Assembly: GCA_033398695.1 (NCBI GenBank)
Contig: CM065809.1
Location: 174,954,501-175,018,500 of the forward strand
From: Orobanche coerulescens
Lineage: Eukaryota > Streptophyta > Magnoliopsida > Lamiales > Orobanchaceae
Direction: 5' to 3'
DNA: 64,000 nucleotides
Positions 21,959 through 33,115 of this stretch are shown in pieces. The translations under genes and the position numbers were made by a program. Each line of letters opens with the position of its first letter. The first letter of the stretch is position 1. The notes beneath the pieces are model-generated. The model saw only the letters and a list, made by a program, of their open reading frames with translations, was not told the DNA's origin and searched no databases.

Positions 21959-23102
21959 CGTTATCAGCACGTGTTCAACCACTGAGAAAAATCCCGGCCG
22001 AAATTTCTGGAAAAAAAAAATCGAAAAAAAACCCTAGCGACTCTGCACATCCGCCGCCGTCGCCTGTGGACATCTCCTCCGGCTCGTCGCTGCTCGTCCT
22101 CCGTCCACGACCAGACCAGATCGGACGAAACCCTAGCCGCCGCCACCGAAACCCATTTGCATCTTCTTCCCCGACGCCCGGCTCCTGACCAAACCCGCGC
22201 AACACAGCAGTCCGCCTTCTGCAAACCCGCGCGAAGATCCGTCCGACGCTGCAACCTCGCGACTCGCCCCGCCCCTCCTGCTCATCTCCGCCCGTCTTCA
22301 GTCGCCGACCATCCCCATAGCCGGAAGCCGGAGCCGTTTTTTTTTACGATCTTCAAGTCGCCGCACGTCCAGCCCGTTCGTCCAGCCCCCGACCCTTTTC
22401 CAACCCGGCCCGCACGATCCAGAAGGACGAAACCGGTTGATTCTTGACTCAACCGATTCTGAGACCGGCCCGATTGCTGACCGAACCAGATCCGGTTGCT
22501 GACCCGACCCGCACGCAGTCTTGTTTTCAGCTCGTTTCTGCTCCTATTCGCGAAACAAAGTACACAAATACGAACCCTACTATCTGCAATGTGCGAATTT
22601 ACATTTTTTTTAATTACTATTCATTGCATATTATACTCCGAATTTATTTATGCTTAATTAAACCAAAAGCATGATGCATCCATAATTTTAATTAAATTAA
22701 AATAAATCGCTTAAGCAACTTGAATTAAAATAAGTTCACGTTGAATTAATAATCATCGCGGCATAAGATACCTCTTTGACTGCATTTATACGTGTATAGA
22801 TATATCCATAGGGCTATGTGATTATATCTATAATTATATATATATTTTGCATGCATTATTAGTTATGGCATGTATATTAAGTTCATCATTAGTAGAACTT
22901 AGAGGACTTATTTCTACTATCTATATCAACTCGAACCGTGATAAAGTAATTTCATCGGTATAAACCCCAATAGCATCGAAAGTAATTTTGACCATATCTT
23001 GGTTCTGAAAATAATAACCCTCGACATTATTGAAAATTTTATCATGGAAAGTACTAATGATATACTGTGAAAATTCATTTTCCTTTTTTTTCTTGTCTCA
23101 AG
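21959..23102 (+). other. Copia untranslated leader
   Basis: Long leader between 5' LTR and gag. The first 560 bases are GC-rich and C-rich with open frames on both strands that show no domain and reflect composition. The rest is A/T-rich. No gene is called. Confidence 0.7.
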
Positions 23103-24146
23103 ATGGCTGATCCAACTCGTCCCGAATTTGACATCTTGGACTCAGAAGGGCTTGAGTACCATAGATGGGTTTCTGACGTAGAGACCACTTTTATCGCTAA
23201 GGACTATAGTGCTACTATCTTTGAAAAAGCAGGCGAAGTACCGTCTGACAAAACCAAAGCTAGTGCATTAATGTTCCTTAGGCGACATATCGACCCGAGC
23301 CTAAGGTGGGAATATCTGCAGTTGAAATCCCCGAAAGAACTGTGGGATGCCCTTAAGGGCCGTTTTGGGAACATCCACAATACTTTGCTCCCAGAGTTGA
23401 CCGTGCAGTGGAATGAAATCCGCTTGCTTGATTATAAACGGATCAACGATTTCAACAAAGATATGCTCCGTCTGAAGGCACGCCTTAATTTCTGTGGAAA
23501 GGACCTCACAGAAGATGATATGATTCAGAAAACTCTTTCCACTTTCCCTACTTCCGCCCTTATACTAGCGAACCAGTATAGGCTGGAGTATGACAATAAA
23601 CGCATCACTACCTTCAATAAGCTTATCAACCTACTGCAAGTGGCTGAGAGGCACAATGAAGTATTAGTGAGCAACAATGCCAGGCCGGCTGGGACAAAGA
23701 AAGTTCCCGAGGCCAACTATGGCAAAGTGAAAGGTGGAAAGAAACCCAATGCACAGGGGACTGGTCATGGCAACCCCAAACCACAACGTGGAAGAGGGCA
23801 CAGTGGTCGAGGACGTGGGGGTTCTTCCAATGTAATGAGTAGACTTGGTACTCCCGGCTCTTCTGGCCAAGGAAACAAAGCACCTACCCCCCATGTCGCT
23901 CCCAAATTCAGAGTTGGCAATGAACCGTGCTATCGATGTGGAGATGCTGGACATTGGTACAAGAACTGCCATGCAAGTAAACAAGTCGCAGCACACTACA
24001 AGAAATATAGAGAGTCCAAAGAACGGGAGGCTCACTATATGGAGGAAGATGCTCTCGACGAGTCCCCCGACGTCAATTTCACAGTCACCGATAATCGCAA
24101 TGAGCCATACGTGTCACAGTCATTAGAGGCACCCCTTTATGACTGA
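23103..24146 (+). CDS. Copia gag (capsid and nucleocapsid)
   Basis: 347 residues from the ATG at 23103, chosen because it gives the MADPTRPEFD start usual for this copia group; a non-canonical upstream extension to 23067 adds only 12 residues. The N-terminal two-thirds is the capsid-like gag domain (DALKGRFGN, ELTVQWNEIR). A Gly/Arg-rich stretch (RGRGHSGRGRGG) precedes one CCHC zinc knuckle with C276, C279, H284 and C289. Gag coats the element's RNA and forms the cytoplasmic particle. The frame is intact. It is followed by a spacer with two in-frame TGA codons before pol. Confidence 0.88.
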   Translation: MADPTRPEFDILDSEGLEYHRWVSDVETTFIAKDYSATIFEKAGEVPSDKTKASALMFLRRHIDPSLRWEYLQLKSPKELWDALKGRFGNIHNTLLPELTVQWNEIRLLDYKRINDFNKDMLRLKARLNFCGKDLTEDDMIQKTLSTFPTSALILANQYRLEYDNKRITTFNKLINLLQVAERHNEVLVSNNARPAGTKKVPEANYGKVKGGKKPNAQGTGHGNPKPQRGRGHSGRGRGGSSNVMSRLGTPGSSGQGNKAPTPHVAPKFRVGNEPCYRCGDAGHWYKNCHASKQVAAHYKKYRESKEREAHYMEEDALDESPDVNFTVTDNRNEPYVSQSLEAPLYD

Positions 24147-24239
24147 ATGTTTTCATTATGTTTACTTTCTCGTTTACATTTGGCATTGTTAACTCGGAAC
24201 GATTTTATCGATGTTTTATTTTCAATAATGGTGTGATGA

Positions 24240-25711
24240 AACTTTGTTTTTCTAGAACAAGATATTATTATTGCTTACGTTATATCCTTAACTTTATTTC
24301 GAAGAAATGAATATTGCTTGAATGTTTATGGTTCAAATTTTTTTTCTCTCCTTTTCGTAGGAATGAATCGGGGAGAACTTGAATGTTGGGTTGACAGTGG
24401 GACCACCCACACCATTCTTAGGAATAGGCTTCTATTCGCGGAATTAATTGCATGTCAATCCTCGGTAACCACGATGACTGGGTCCTCCCAACTCATCCAA
24501 GGGCGAGGCATAGCCCGATTTTTATTGCCTAACGGCACTCTTATCCGAGTTACCGATGCTCTATACGCACCTAGGGCCCCTCGAACCTTACTAAGTTTTA
24601 AAGATATACGTAGCAATGGTTTCCACGTCGAAACCCACTGTGAGAATGGAATCGAGTTCCTTTATATTACATCTAATGAATGTGGACGTAAACGCATATT
24701 AGAAAAACTTAAGAGTCAAAATAGTGGACTGTACACCACAACCATTAGGGTATTCAAATCCTATGCTGTCACCATAAATGAAATTTGGGACAAAGACTCA
24801 TATAGGCTTTGGCATGATAGACTAGGTCATCCTGGTCGAGATATGATGATCCGTATCCTAAAGAACTCGCACGGACATCCTTTCTTTCGAGCGAAAAAGG
24901 GGCAACAACTCAACACGAAGAACAGTATTGATGTCAATCATGCTATGTCATCTAAAGAAATAGAGATATATACCCCTCCTAAGCAATTGACTATGTCAAA
25001 AGCACATCGCTCATTCTGCAAAGCCTGCTCTTTAGCTAAAGTAGGAGCGAGACCTTCCTACACTAAAGATACTAAAGCGAACATCCCATTCTTACAACGT
25101 ATACAAGGAGATATTTGTGGACCCATCCACCCAGAATGCGGACCATTTAAGTACTTTATGGTATTGGTGGATGCTTCGACATGCTGGTCACATGTCGCAC
25201 TCCTTTCCACTCGAAATGCTGCATTTGCAAAACTCCTAGCTCAGATCATTCGTCTAAGGACTCACCATCCTGATCACCCTATCAAGTCTATTCGACTCGA
25301 TAATGCAGGAGAATTTACATCTAAAGTATTTGATGACTACTGCATGTCAATCGGAATCGATGTAGAGCATCCCGTTCCCCATGTGCATACACAAAATGGT
25401 CTCGCAGAGGCAACCATTAAAAGAATCCAAATGGTAGCACGAGCATTGGTTTTGCACACTAATCGCCCATCTCTGCTTGGGGATATCTTTGTCCTACATG
25501 CGGCCGTACTTATTCGTTTGCACCACCGTTGGCCAACCATTTTCTCGCGTACCGGTTGGTAGCTGGATATGAACCGGATATTTCACACCTACGCATATTT
25601 GGTTGTGCAACATATGTGCCGATTGCGCCCCACAACGCAATAAAATGGGTCCTCGAGAGGCGTTTAGGTATTTACGTTGATACGAATCCCCAACAATTAT
25701 CCGCTACTTAG
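24240..25711 (+). pseudogene. Copia pol: protease and integrase part, frameshifted
   Basis: The first in-frame ATG is 24363; the frame is open from 24240. Protease has the DSGTT active-site motif near 24390. Integrase shows its HHCC zinc site (WHDRLGHP, then CKAC) and the catalytic acids in QGDICGP, RLDNAGEF and NGLAEA. After about 25500 the frame shifts, the domain continues in another frame (ISHLRIFGCATYVPI), and ends at 25711. A pyrimidine tract and TTTTCGTAG sit just before the pol ATG and look like a 3' splice site. Non-functional as it stands. Confidence 0.85.
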
Positions 25712-26315
25712 AACCCTTGACAGTGATCTCTTTACCGCACGCTTTGCGGATTGTCACTTCAATGAGTCGAATTCCCGTCGTTAGGGAGAGGAGAAAAAGA
25801 AGTTTCTCAAGGAACAGCGGGGAATTGTCTGAGTACGTCCAGTCTGTCTCATTATGATCCCCGTACCTCACTATGTGATCGTGAAGTACAACGAATCCTC
25901 GATCTTGAGCGTAGCGGTCGATGCCCGATGCGTTCTTGATATCGCCAAAGTGACAAGATCACACATTCCACTGCAAATGTGCCTGCAAGGTTAGAAGTCC
26001 CGAATAAAGGGCACATCACCAACGTCTTGAGTGATGCGATCGCACCCGGTGGAAATGCGATCGAGGTGTGGCTCCCAAAGGAAAAGGGGAGGCCACCGGT
26101 TCGGCAGACACCCGCCCAAGGAAGAAAAGGGCGGTGAGGCACAAACCAACCCATTAATCATCAATACGGGAATCCTTCCCACGAGATCATCTCGACTATA
26201 GCTATGTCCACGAATCATTAATGGGGGCGCCCAGATCGATTCAAGATTAGAAAACAAAGAGATCTCGATCAATTATGAAAGTGCGTCGATTTGATGGAAC
26301 GATCGACCACTCACA
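25712..26315 (+). other. Decayed integrase C-terminal and linker region
   Basis: Corresponds to the spacer between integrase core and reverse transcriptase. It reads through in no single frame. Motifs such as FTARFADCHFNE can be recovered in pieces, so this is coding sequence broken by several indels. Confidence 0.6.
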
Positions 26316-27506
26316 TTGATGATGTGTTTGCATACGATTGCTCAAGAAATCATAGAGCACGATGATGTCGAACCACGCTCTGTTGAAGAATGTCAACAAA
26401 GAGCCGATTGGCCTAAATGGAAAGAAGCTATCCAGGAAGAGCTTGACTCTCTGACAAAACGCAAGGTACTTGGCCCAGTAGTGCTAACTCCGCCAAGTGT
26501 AAAGCCTGTTGGACATAAATGGGTTCTTGTCAGAAAGCGTAATGAGAATCACGAAGTCCTGAGGTACAAGGCTCGCCTTGTTGCACAAGGTTTCTCACAA
26601 CGCCCTGGTATAGATTACGAGGAAACGTACTCCCCCGTAATGGACGTTATTACGTTCCGCTATCTAATCAGCCTAGTTATTTCCGAAGGATTGGAAATGC
26701 AGCTAATGGACGTGGTCACTACGTATCTCTATGGGGATCTAGATACGGATATTTACATGAAAGTGCCCGAAGGCATTTCATTGCCCAAATCAAGTAACTC
26801 CAGACCACGGAGTGCGTATTCAGTTCGTTTGAAACGCTCACTTTACGGTTTGAAACAATCCGGAAGGATGTGGTATAACCGTCTGAGTGAATACTTGATT
26901 GGAAAGGGATACAAGAACGATGAACTGTGTCCTTGCGTCTCTATAAAGAAAACAAGTTCCGGATTTGCAATCATCGCAGTGTATGTCGACGATATGAATA
27001 TAATCGGCACTCTTGATGAAATAAGAGAAACCACCGGATACTTGAAAACTGAGTTTGAGATGAAAGATCTTGGGAAGACTCGTTTCTGTCTTGGTATTCA
27101 GATAGAACATAGAGTCTGTGGAATTCTCATCCACCAGTCCGCTTATGTCCAGAAGATGCTTAGACGCTTTAACATGGACAAAGCACACCCGGTTAGCACT
27201 CCCATGATCGGTCGTAGCTTGGATGCGAAGAAAGATCCATTTCGTCCAAAGGAAGATGACGAAGAGCTTTTGGGAGCTGAAATTCCCTACTTAAGTGCAA
27301 TAGGCGCTCTATTGTACTTAGCTCAATGTACGCGACCGGACATCGCCTTCTCAGTAAACTTACTAGCTCGATTTAGTTCAACACCGACGCAACGTCATTG
27401 GAATGGTATCAAGAATATATTCCGATACCTAAAAGGAACCATTGACTTGGGACTATTCTTTCCCTACAAGCGGCAAAGGAAGCCGCTTAGTAAAGGCAAA
27501 TGCTAA
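26316..27506 (+). pseudogene. Copia reverse transcriptase part of pol
   Basis: A 396-residue open frame with the copia reverse transcriptase blocks in order: WKEAIQEELDSL, GHKWVL, RYKARLVAQGF, ETYSPVMD, SLYGLKQSG and the catalytic YVDD at 26982-26993. It then runs into the connection region (RPDIAFSVNLLARF). It synthesises cDNA from the element RNA in the intact element. It lies in the same frame as protease-integrase but is cut off from it by decay upstream, and shifts frame again near 27470 before RNase H. Confidence 0.88.
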
Positions 27507-28056
27507 AGTAAATGCTAATGCCATAGAACCTACTCCGACGAACGTATTGGTAGGATTTGCTGATGCAGGGTATCTCTCCGACCCACACAAAGGTCGTTCC
27601 CAAACTGGCTATGTATTTGCTATTGGGAACACTGCTATATCTTGGAGATCCACAAAACAAACCCTTGTAGCTACCTCATCTAATCACGCTGAAATTATCG
27701 CTTTGCATGAGGCGGTACGTGAGTGTATTTGGTTAAGAGCTATCACTACACATATCCGAGGTAACAGTGGACTAACTAATGTCACTGGAGCACCCACATG
27801 CATATATGAAGATAATGCAGCTTGCATCGAACAGATGAAGCTTGGGTATATCAAGGGGGATAACACAAAACACATATCTCCAAAATTCTTCTATAATCAG
27901 CAACAACAGGCTCTCCTCAATATTCAAGTAAAACAAGTCAGATCTGAGGAGAATGTGGCCGATTTGTTCACCAAATATCTGCCCAAGGCCGTGTTTGAAA
28001 AACATGTGAGAAGTATCGGAATGCGGAGAATTTCCGAACTCCCGAAATCGATGTAA
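27442..28056 (+). pseudogene. Copia RNase H end of pol
   Basis: Begins in a new frame near 27470. Shows the RNase H acids: D in FADAGY, E in HAEII, D in YEDNAA and D in VADLFTKYLP. The stop at 28056 is the natural end of pol. The overlap with the reverse transcriptase frame marks a single frameshift. Confidence 0.85.
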
Positions 28057-28391
28057 AGGTAGATGGAGAAGGGTGAGTCATAAAGAAACTTACTCACCGA
28101 CGTTGTACTCTTTTCTTTGACCAAGGTTTATTTTCTCCCACTGGGTTTTGTTACTTGGCAAAGTTTTTAATGAGGCAAACGACAAATGCACAAGTTTTTC
28201 AAAGTATCCTTGATTGATGTACAAATCAGGGGGAGATGTAGACTTGAGGGGGAGTCTTACATCCACAACGTACGTTATACTCTTTTCCTTCCAAGGAACA
28301 TTTTTCCCACAGGGTTTTTATCACTTGGAAAGGTTTTTAACGAGGTAACAAGATGTACGATTTTAGGGATCGATGGAATGGTCACCTTAGT

Positions 28392-31336
28392 TGTAACACC
28401 CCCAATCCGCTCAGGGATATTACACGCCGTAGACCCTCTCCTCGAGGATCTACCAGGCTGATAACTAAAATCAAACATCTAAACCTCGCCTTTAAGGCTA
28501 AAAAGACTCAGTAGACCGACTTGGTCTTTCAATAATAACATACAACTCAATTCCAAACACATACCCACGCAGGGGTCAAAATACAATAAACTCCCGTACA
28601 ACGGGGAAAAGATCTTGCGCGGAAAAGAAAATACAACTAGACCAAAACGACATCAGATCCTCGTGTGATTAGTATCGTTCATCTTTCATCATCCTTCGTG
28701 CCGACTCGTGCTATGCTCCAAAACCCGAATGCAAAATAGACATCCACCCGAATACTGGGGTTAGCAAACTCCACCGTTTTGCTAGTGCAAGTACAAGTGC
28801 AAAAATACGAGCCATACAATACAAGTTCCAAGAACAATAATAATCAGGAATCCTCAAAGATCCAAACGTAAAGAAAAGTACTTCCCGAGGCAAGAGTTTG
28901 GGTAAACATTTCCAAAACCGAAAGATCGCAAATAAGGAAAATAATTTACAAAACAGTTTAAAATGCCATCGAGAGTTTTAATAGAAAACAATTTAGGATT
29001 ATAAAATCCTTCTCTTTCCAAAAATCAATAGGGTCATAGCCCAAATGTTTTGTTTTCGCAAATAGGAAACCACCAACAATTTATAGGGTCAGAGCCCAAC
29101 ATCACGTGTCCTCAACGGACGTAAAATCAATGAAATATAATCACGCACGCGCATCGCCTAGGACCGGGACGCTACCACCGACATCCCACCCGAGGCCTCG
29201 AAGGACCCTCCCGAGCTGGCTAGCGAAACAAATCACACACATCTCACGGTTGGATCAATCACTTGTTGCATCCTGGCCACATGATCACATGCCATGTGCC
29301 ACCGTAGATTATCTCAGGCTCTCACGGTTGGATCAATCACTTGTTGCATCCTGACCACATGATCACGTGCCATGTGTCACCGTAGACCTTCAACCATATC
29401 CACACATTCACACAAATAACATATCATATCAATATTCAAACAATTCGCCCAGAGACATCAAACACTTAGCAAAACACCACGTCAAACCACAACGCACCGA
29501 AATGAAATAATATACGTCCACACACAATACCAAGTGCAACATGAACACCAAGCATATACATAGAATTCACATAGTTATTCACGAACCACACCAATCACAA
29601 AACACACACGGTTTTGAAAGAGGGCCTTTAACGAGGCTAACCAAATCTTTTGAAAACTCATTTCAAACAAACAAACAAATCAAGACGATCACCAATCATC
29701 ATATCCACGAAACAAGAAAAGTATGGACAAGGTACTTGCCTCGAATAAGAACAACGCGGAGAATCGACCAAAGTAGGTTGACACGAACCGATTACGAACC
29801 CGCCGACTCCACCGATTGCCAACTCACGTCATAAACTACGAAGGACAATAATAAAAATGAAATGAATTCCATAACACGACTCAAAGCCGTTGAATTCAAA
29901 GAACGAATGACGAAAGTTCAAGGATTTCCCCCAAAACGGCCAAGAACACGATTCGTTCCAAAATCACGAAAGCGAATTCCAAGTTGAAATATGGATATAC
30001 AATCCATAGAATATGTTTAACAACATCATTTAACCATAATCGATCCATCGAAAATGGATGAAAAACGAGATCGGGGACAAATCACCCAAAAAGTCAATTC
30101 GAAGGAAATCAAGAATTATACTTCGATTCGACGAAGAACAATGGATTAAATGATGTTAAACACAAGAATACTATCAAGATTAATCATACCCATCATGAAT
30201 TAATCAACAACACGGAACGAATCGGACAAAAATGCAAAAATCCCCAAATTCACGAAAATATGGTTCTAAGGAAGATTACCTTGATTCGCTGGATCAAAGG
30301 ATGATAACGGACGATTGATTGATGTTATGAACTCAAGGACTTCATGAATTTGTTGTTAAACAACATGGCTTCATCACTCATGAATCGCCATCCGCGGACG
30401 GAGAAGGAAGGAAGTGAAAAACGAAATGAAATGTGACTGCTCAGCCACATTTATACTGGGCCGGACTAGCGCGCGCTAGGCTGCCGAGCTAGCGGGCGCT
30501 ATCGGCCCAGGCCGCGACCCAGTAGCCTTCTGGACTACACTGCTCGGCCAGGTAGCGTGCGTAGCCTTCCGGCCGTAGCGTGCGCTACCTGCCGGCCGTA
30601 GCGTACGCAGCGTCCGACAGTAGCGTGCGCTACCTGCCGAGCATGACCGATTCCAGAACCCCCAGGACTCCACTGTCCGGACCCGCTAGTGTGCGTTAGG
30701 CCATCCGGTAGCGTGCGCTACACCTGCCGGTTAGCGCGCGCAGCCTTCCGGCCGTAGCGTGCGCTACGCCGGTTCTACCGCACCGTCCGGCCGGTGCCTG
30801 CAATCGTCCGGCGATCCATAGCCGTCGGCCCGATCCATAGCCGTGGCTCGACGACCCGATTACCGAAAACGCACGGAACGAACACGACGAAAAGTTCGCG
30901 GACGACATCAACGACCCGAAATGAAAACATAATACCATATTCAATCATACGCGACCAAGAAACGGGTCGAGACGACAATTACAGATACGGATACCCGTAA
31001 CTTTCAAGAAATTACAAAATAGCCCAAAAAGCCCGAAAATCACGATACGTGATCGAATAACCAAACCGAAGTTCACAACACGTCTAACAAAGTTAAGCGA
31101 ACTTACGGGAAACTCGAAACAGCAGTTTCGAACGAGATTCGCAAGAACCGAACTCAAGTGCGGAAAAGTCGCTAAAAAGCACGGAACTCAACAAAACGAC
31201 TCCGAAACGAACTCGGATGTCAAAAAGTGTAGAATTAATCATTCTCAGAATGACGAAACGGTCATGAGCGAGTCGTCAAAACGGACTTCTGCCGAAAAAA
31301 GAAATTTACCGAAAATCGAAAATTGCGGATATTACA
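28392..31336 (-). mobile_element. Solo LTR of the Ty3/gypsy family, nested in the copia element
   Basis: 2945 bp, TGTAACACCC..GGATATTACA, with a perfect 5-bp target duplication TTAGT at 28387-28391 and 31337-31341. No primer-binding site or internal domain, so it is a solo LTR left by recombination between the two LTRs. Orientation is taken from its relative at 2403-5406. A TATA-like site (minus TATAAAT, 30449-30455) sits beside the palindromic block at 30461-30790. Confidence 0.93.
30461..30790. repeat. GC-rich palindromic repeat block in the solo LTR U3
   Basis: TAGCGTGCGCTA and variants (TAGCGCGCGCTA), often preceded by CCGGCCG, occur about ten times. The position relative to the TATA box matches the TTACGGCCGTAA block in the other LTR, but the repeated word is different. 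Confidence 0.85.
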
Positions 31337-31522
31337 TTAGTAGCGCTATGATCAAATGTAACGATCATATGAGAGGATAGATTCAAAGGACGAAGTCTAA
31401 ACTTGATGTGTCTAGATGCTGTACTCTTTTCCCTACGATCAAGACATTTTTCCCACTGGGTTTTTGCTTGACGAGGTTTTAACGAGGCAACATGACATGC
31501 GTGCGACAGGTAGCGCGAGGAG

Positions 31523-31696
31523 TGTTAAAGGAATAATACCCATTGTGTGCCTAAGTCTGTTAGTTTATGGGCTTTCCTAGATAGGATTTGGCTGAGGCCT
31601 GTTTGTATGTAATTCACCCTATTTAAGAGATCCCATTGATGGAATAATACAACACTTTGCCCTACTTTCTTGTCTTATGTTATTTTCCCTTCGACA
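31523..31696 (+). repeat. Copia 3' LTR
   Basis: TGTTAAAGG..CTTCGACA, 174 bp, the partner of 21785-21958. It is followed by CCTAT, which pairs with TCTAT before the 5' LTR. Confidence 0.9.
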
Positions 31697-32057
31697 CCTA
31701 TTAAATTCATTTATGTTTTATAAATGGTACGGAACTAATTTTTATTTGTATTGTAGAAAAGTCAGACCAAAATTCACTATTATAAACTTTGGTGATTTTT
31801 TTTTTGTTAAAAAATAAAAAATACTAAGAAAATATTTATTGTTAATGTTTTAATATTTAAAATAATTTTAGATTTTTAAATAATTTTCTATTTATAAGTA
31901 TTCTTAATATGTTTTAACTTTTTACAGTAAAATTAATGTTGTTAATATTTTTGACGGAAATTTTACTGATATAGATTTTGAGCACATTTTCTTACTGACA
32001 CAATGGAATTTTCTTGAATTTATGAAATATATGTGATTTGATGTACTTTTAGGTAAA
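31697..32057. other. A/T-rich intergenic DNA
   Basis: No gene, terminal repeat or tandem structure seen. Confidence 0.5.
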
Positions 32058-33115
32058 CAAATGAAATTTTATGTATTTTACCCGGATAAATTGATATATT
32101 GCCTCAAGTCGGAGAGTCGATTTTCAAATATTTCTAAAGTTCATTAATAAATAAAAATTCCATATAATCTAGAAACTATATCTGTAGTTCATAAGAAACT
32201 ATATACCATCACTCTTGTTTGTCATATACTGAACGCGGTTTTATGGGACAAAGATCTTTTATAATCCATGAAACTATATCTGTAGTTCATTAACAAATGA
32301 AATTTTATGTATTTTACCCGGATAAATTGATATATTGTCTCAAGTCGGAGAGTCGATTTTCAAATATTTCTAAAGTTCATTAATAAATAAAAATTCCATA
32401 TAATCTAGAAACTATATCTGTAGTTCATAAGAAACTATATACCATCACTCTTGTTTGTCATATACTGAACGCGATTTTATGGGACAAAGATCTTGTATCC
32501 CATGATATTACACCTATCATTTTTTTTAGAACGGTTGAACACACACTTTTTAAATTCTATTCATAAATCTACACTTTATGTCTACTAGGGGACTTGAATT
32601 CTATTCATAAATATTTCTAAAGTTCATTAATAAATATTTCTAAAGTTCATTAATAAATAAAAATTCCATATAATCTAGAAACTATATCTGTAGTTCATAA
32701 GAAACTATATACCATCACTCTTGTTTGTCACATACTGAACGCGATTTTATGGGACAAAGATCTTGTATCCCATGATATTACACCTATCATTTTTTTTAGA
32801 ACGGATGAACACACACTTTTTAAATTCTATTCATAAATTTACACTATGTCTATTACGGGACTTGAATTCTATTCATAAATATTTCTAAAGTTCATTAATA
32901 AATAAAAATTCCATATAATCTAGAAACTATATCTGTAGTTCATAAGAAACTATATAGCATCACTCTTGTTTGTCATATACTGAACGCGTGATCTTACGGG
33001 ACAAAGATCTTATATTCCATGATATTACACTTATCATTTTTTTTAGAACGGACGAACACACACTTTCTAAATTTTATTCATAAATCTACACTTTATGTCT
33101 ACTACGGGACTTGAA
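32058..33115. repeat. Four-unit tandem array, 236-270 bp units
   Basis: A core containing CATATAATCTAGAAACTATA and CTTGTTTGTCATATACTGAA starts at 32161, 32397, 32667 and 32912, so spacings are 236, 270 and 245. Units differ in their tails (ACACTTTTTAAATTCTATTC is present only from unit 2 on). The last unit runs into TACGGGACTTGAACCAACAA, which on the minus strand holds GGTTCAAGTCCC, a B-box-like tRNA motif. No coding frame. Confidence 0.88.

Larger units (their letters stand above)
28104..31491 (+). repeat. Three conserved 3' motifs of the copia element
   Basis: Copies at 28104-28180, 28275-28350 and 31419-31491 share TACTCTTTTC, then TTTTCCCAC(T/A)GGGTTTT, then AGGTTTTTAACGAGG(C/T)AA. The third is separated from the others by the inserted gypsy solo LTR. 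This motif group recurs near the 3' ends of many plant copia elements. Polypurine runs (AGGGGGAGATG, TTGAGGGGGAG) lie between copies 1 and 2. Confidence 0.8.
21785..31696 (+). mobile_element. Ty1/copia retrotransposon with nested solo LTR
   Basis: Two 174-bp LTRs bound the element: 21785-21958 and 31523-31696, with six mismatches by eye (about 96.6% identical). Flanking 5-mers are TCTAT and CCTAT, a target duplication with one change. Coding order is gag, protease, integrase, reverse transcriptase and RNase H, the copia order. The host element is about 6.96 kb once the inserted gypsy LTR (28392-31336) and its duplication are removed. Frameshifts in pol make it defective, though much of each domain is intact. 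Confidence 0.92.

Noticed and set aside
21919..22674. Several long open frames on both strands
   Set aside because: They lie in the C-rich copia leader, have no recognisable motif and overlap each other.
32058..33115. Tandem array considered as a centromeric satellite
   Set aside because: Only four units of unequal length are present; no higher-order structure.
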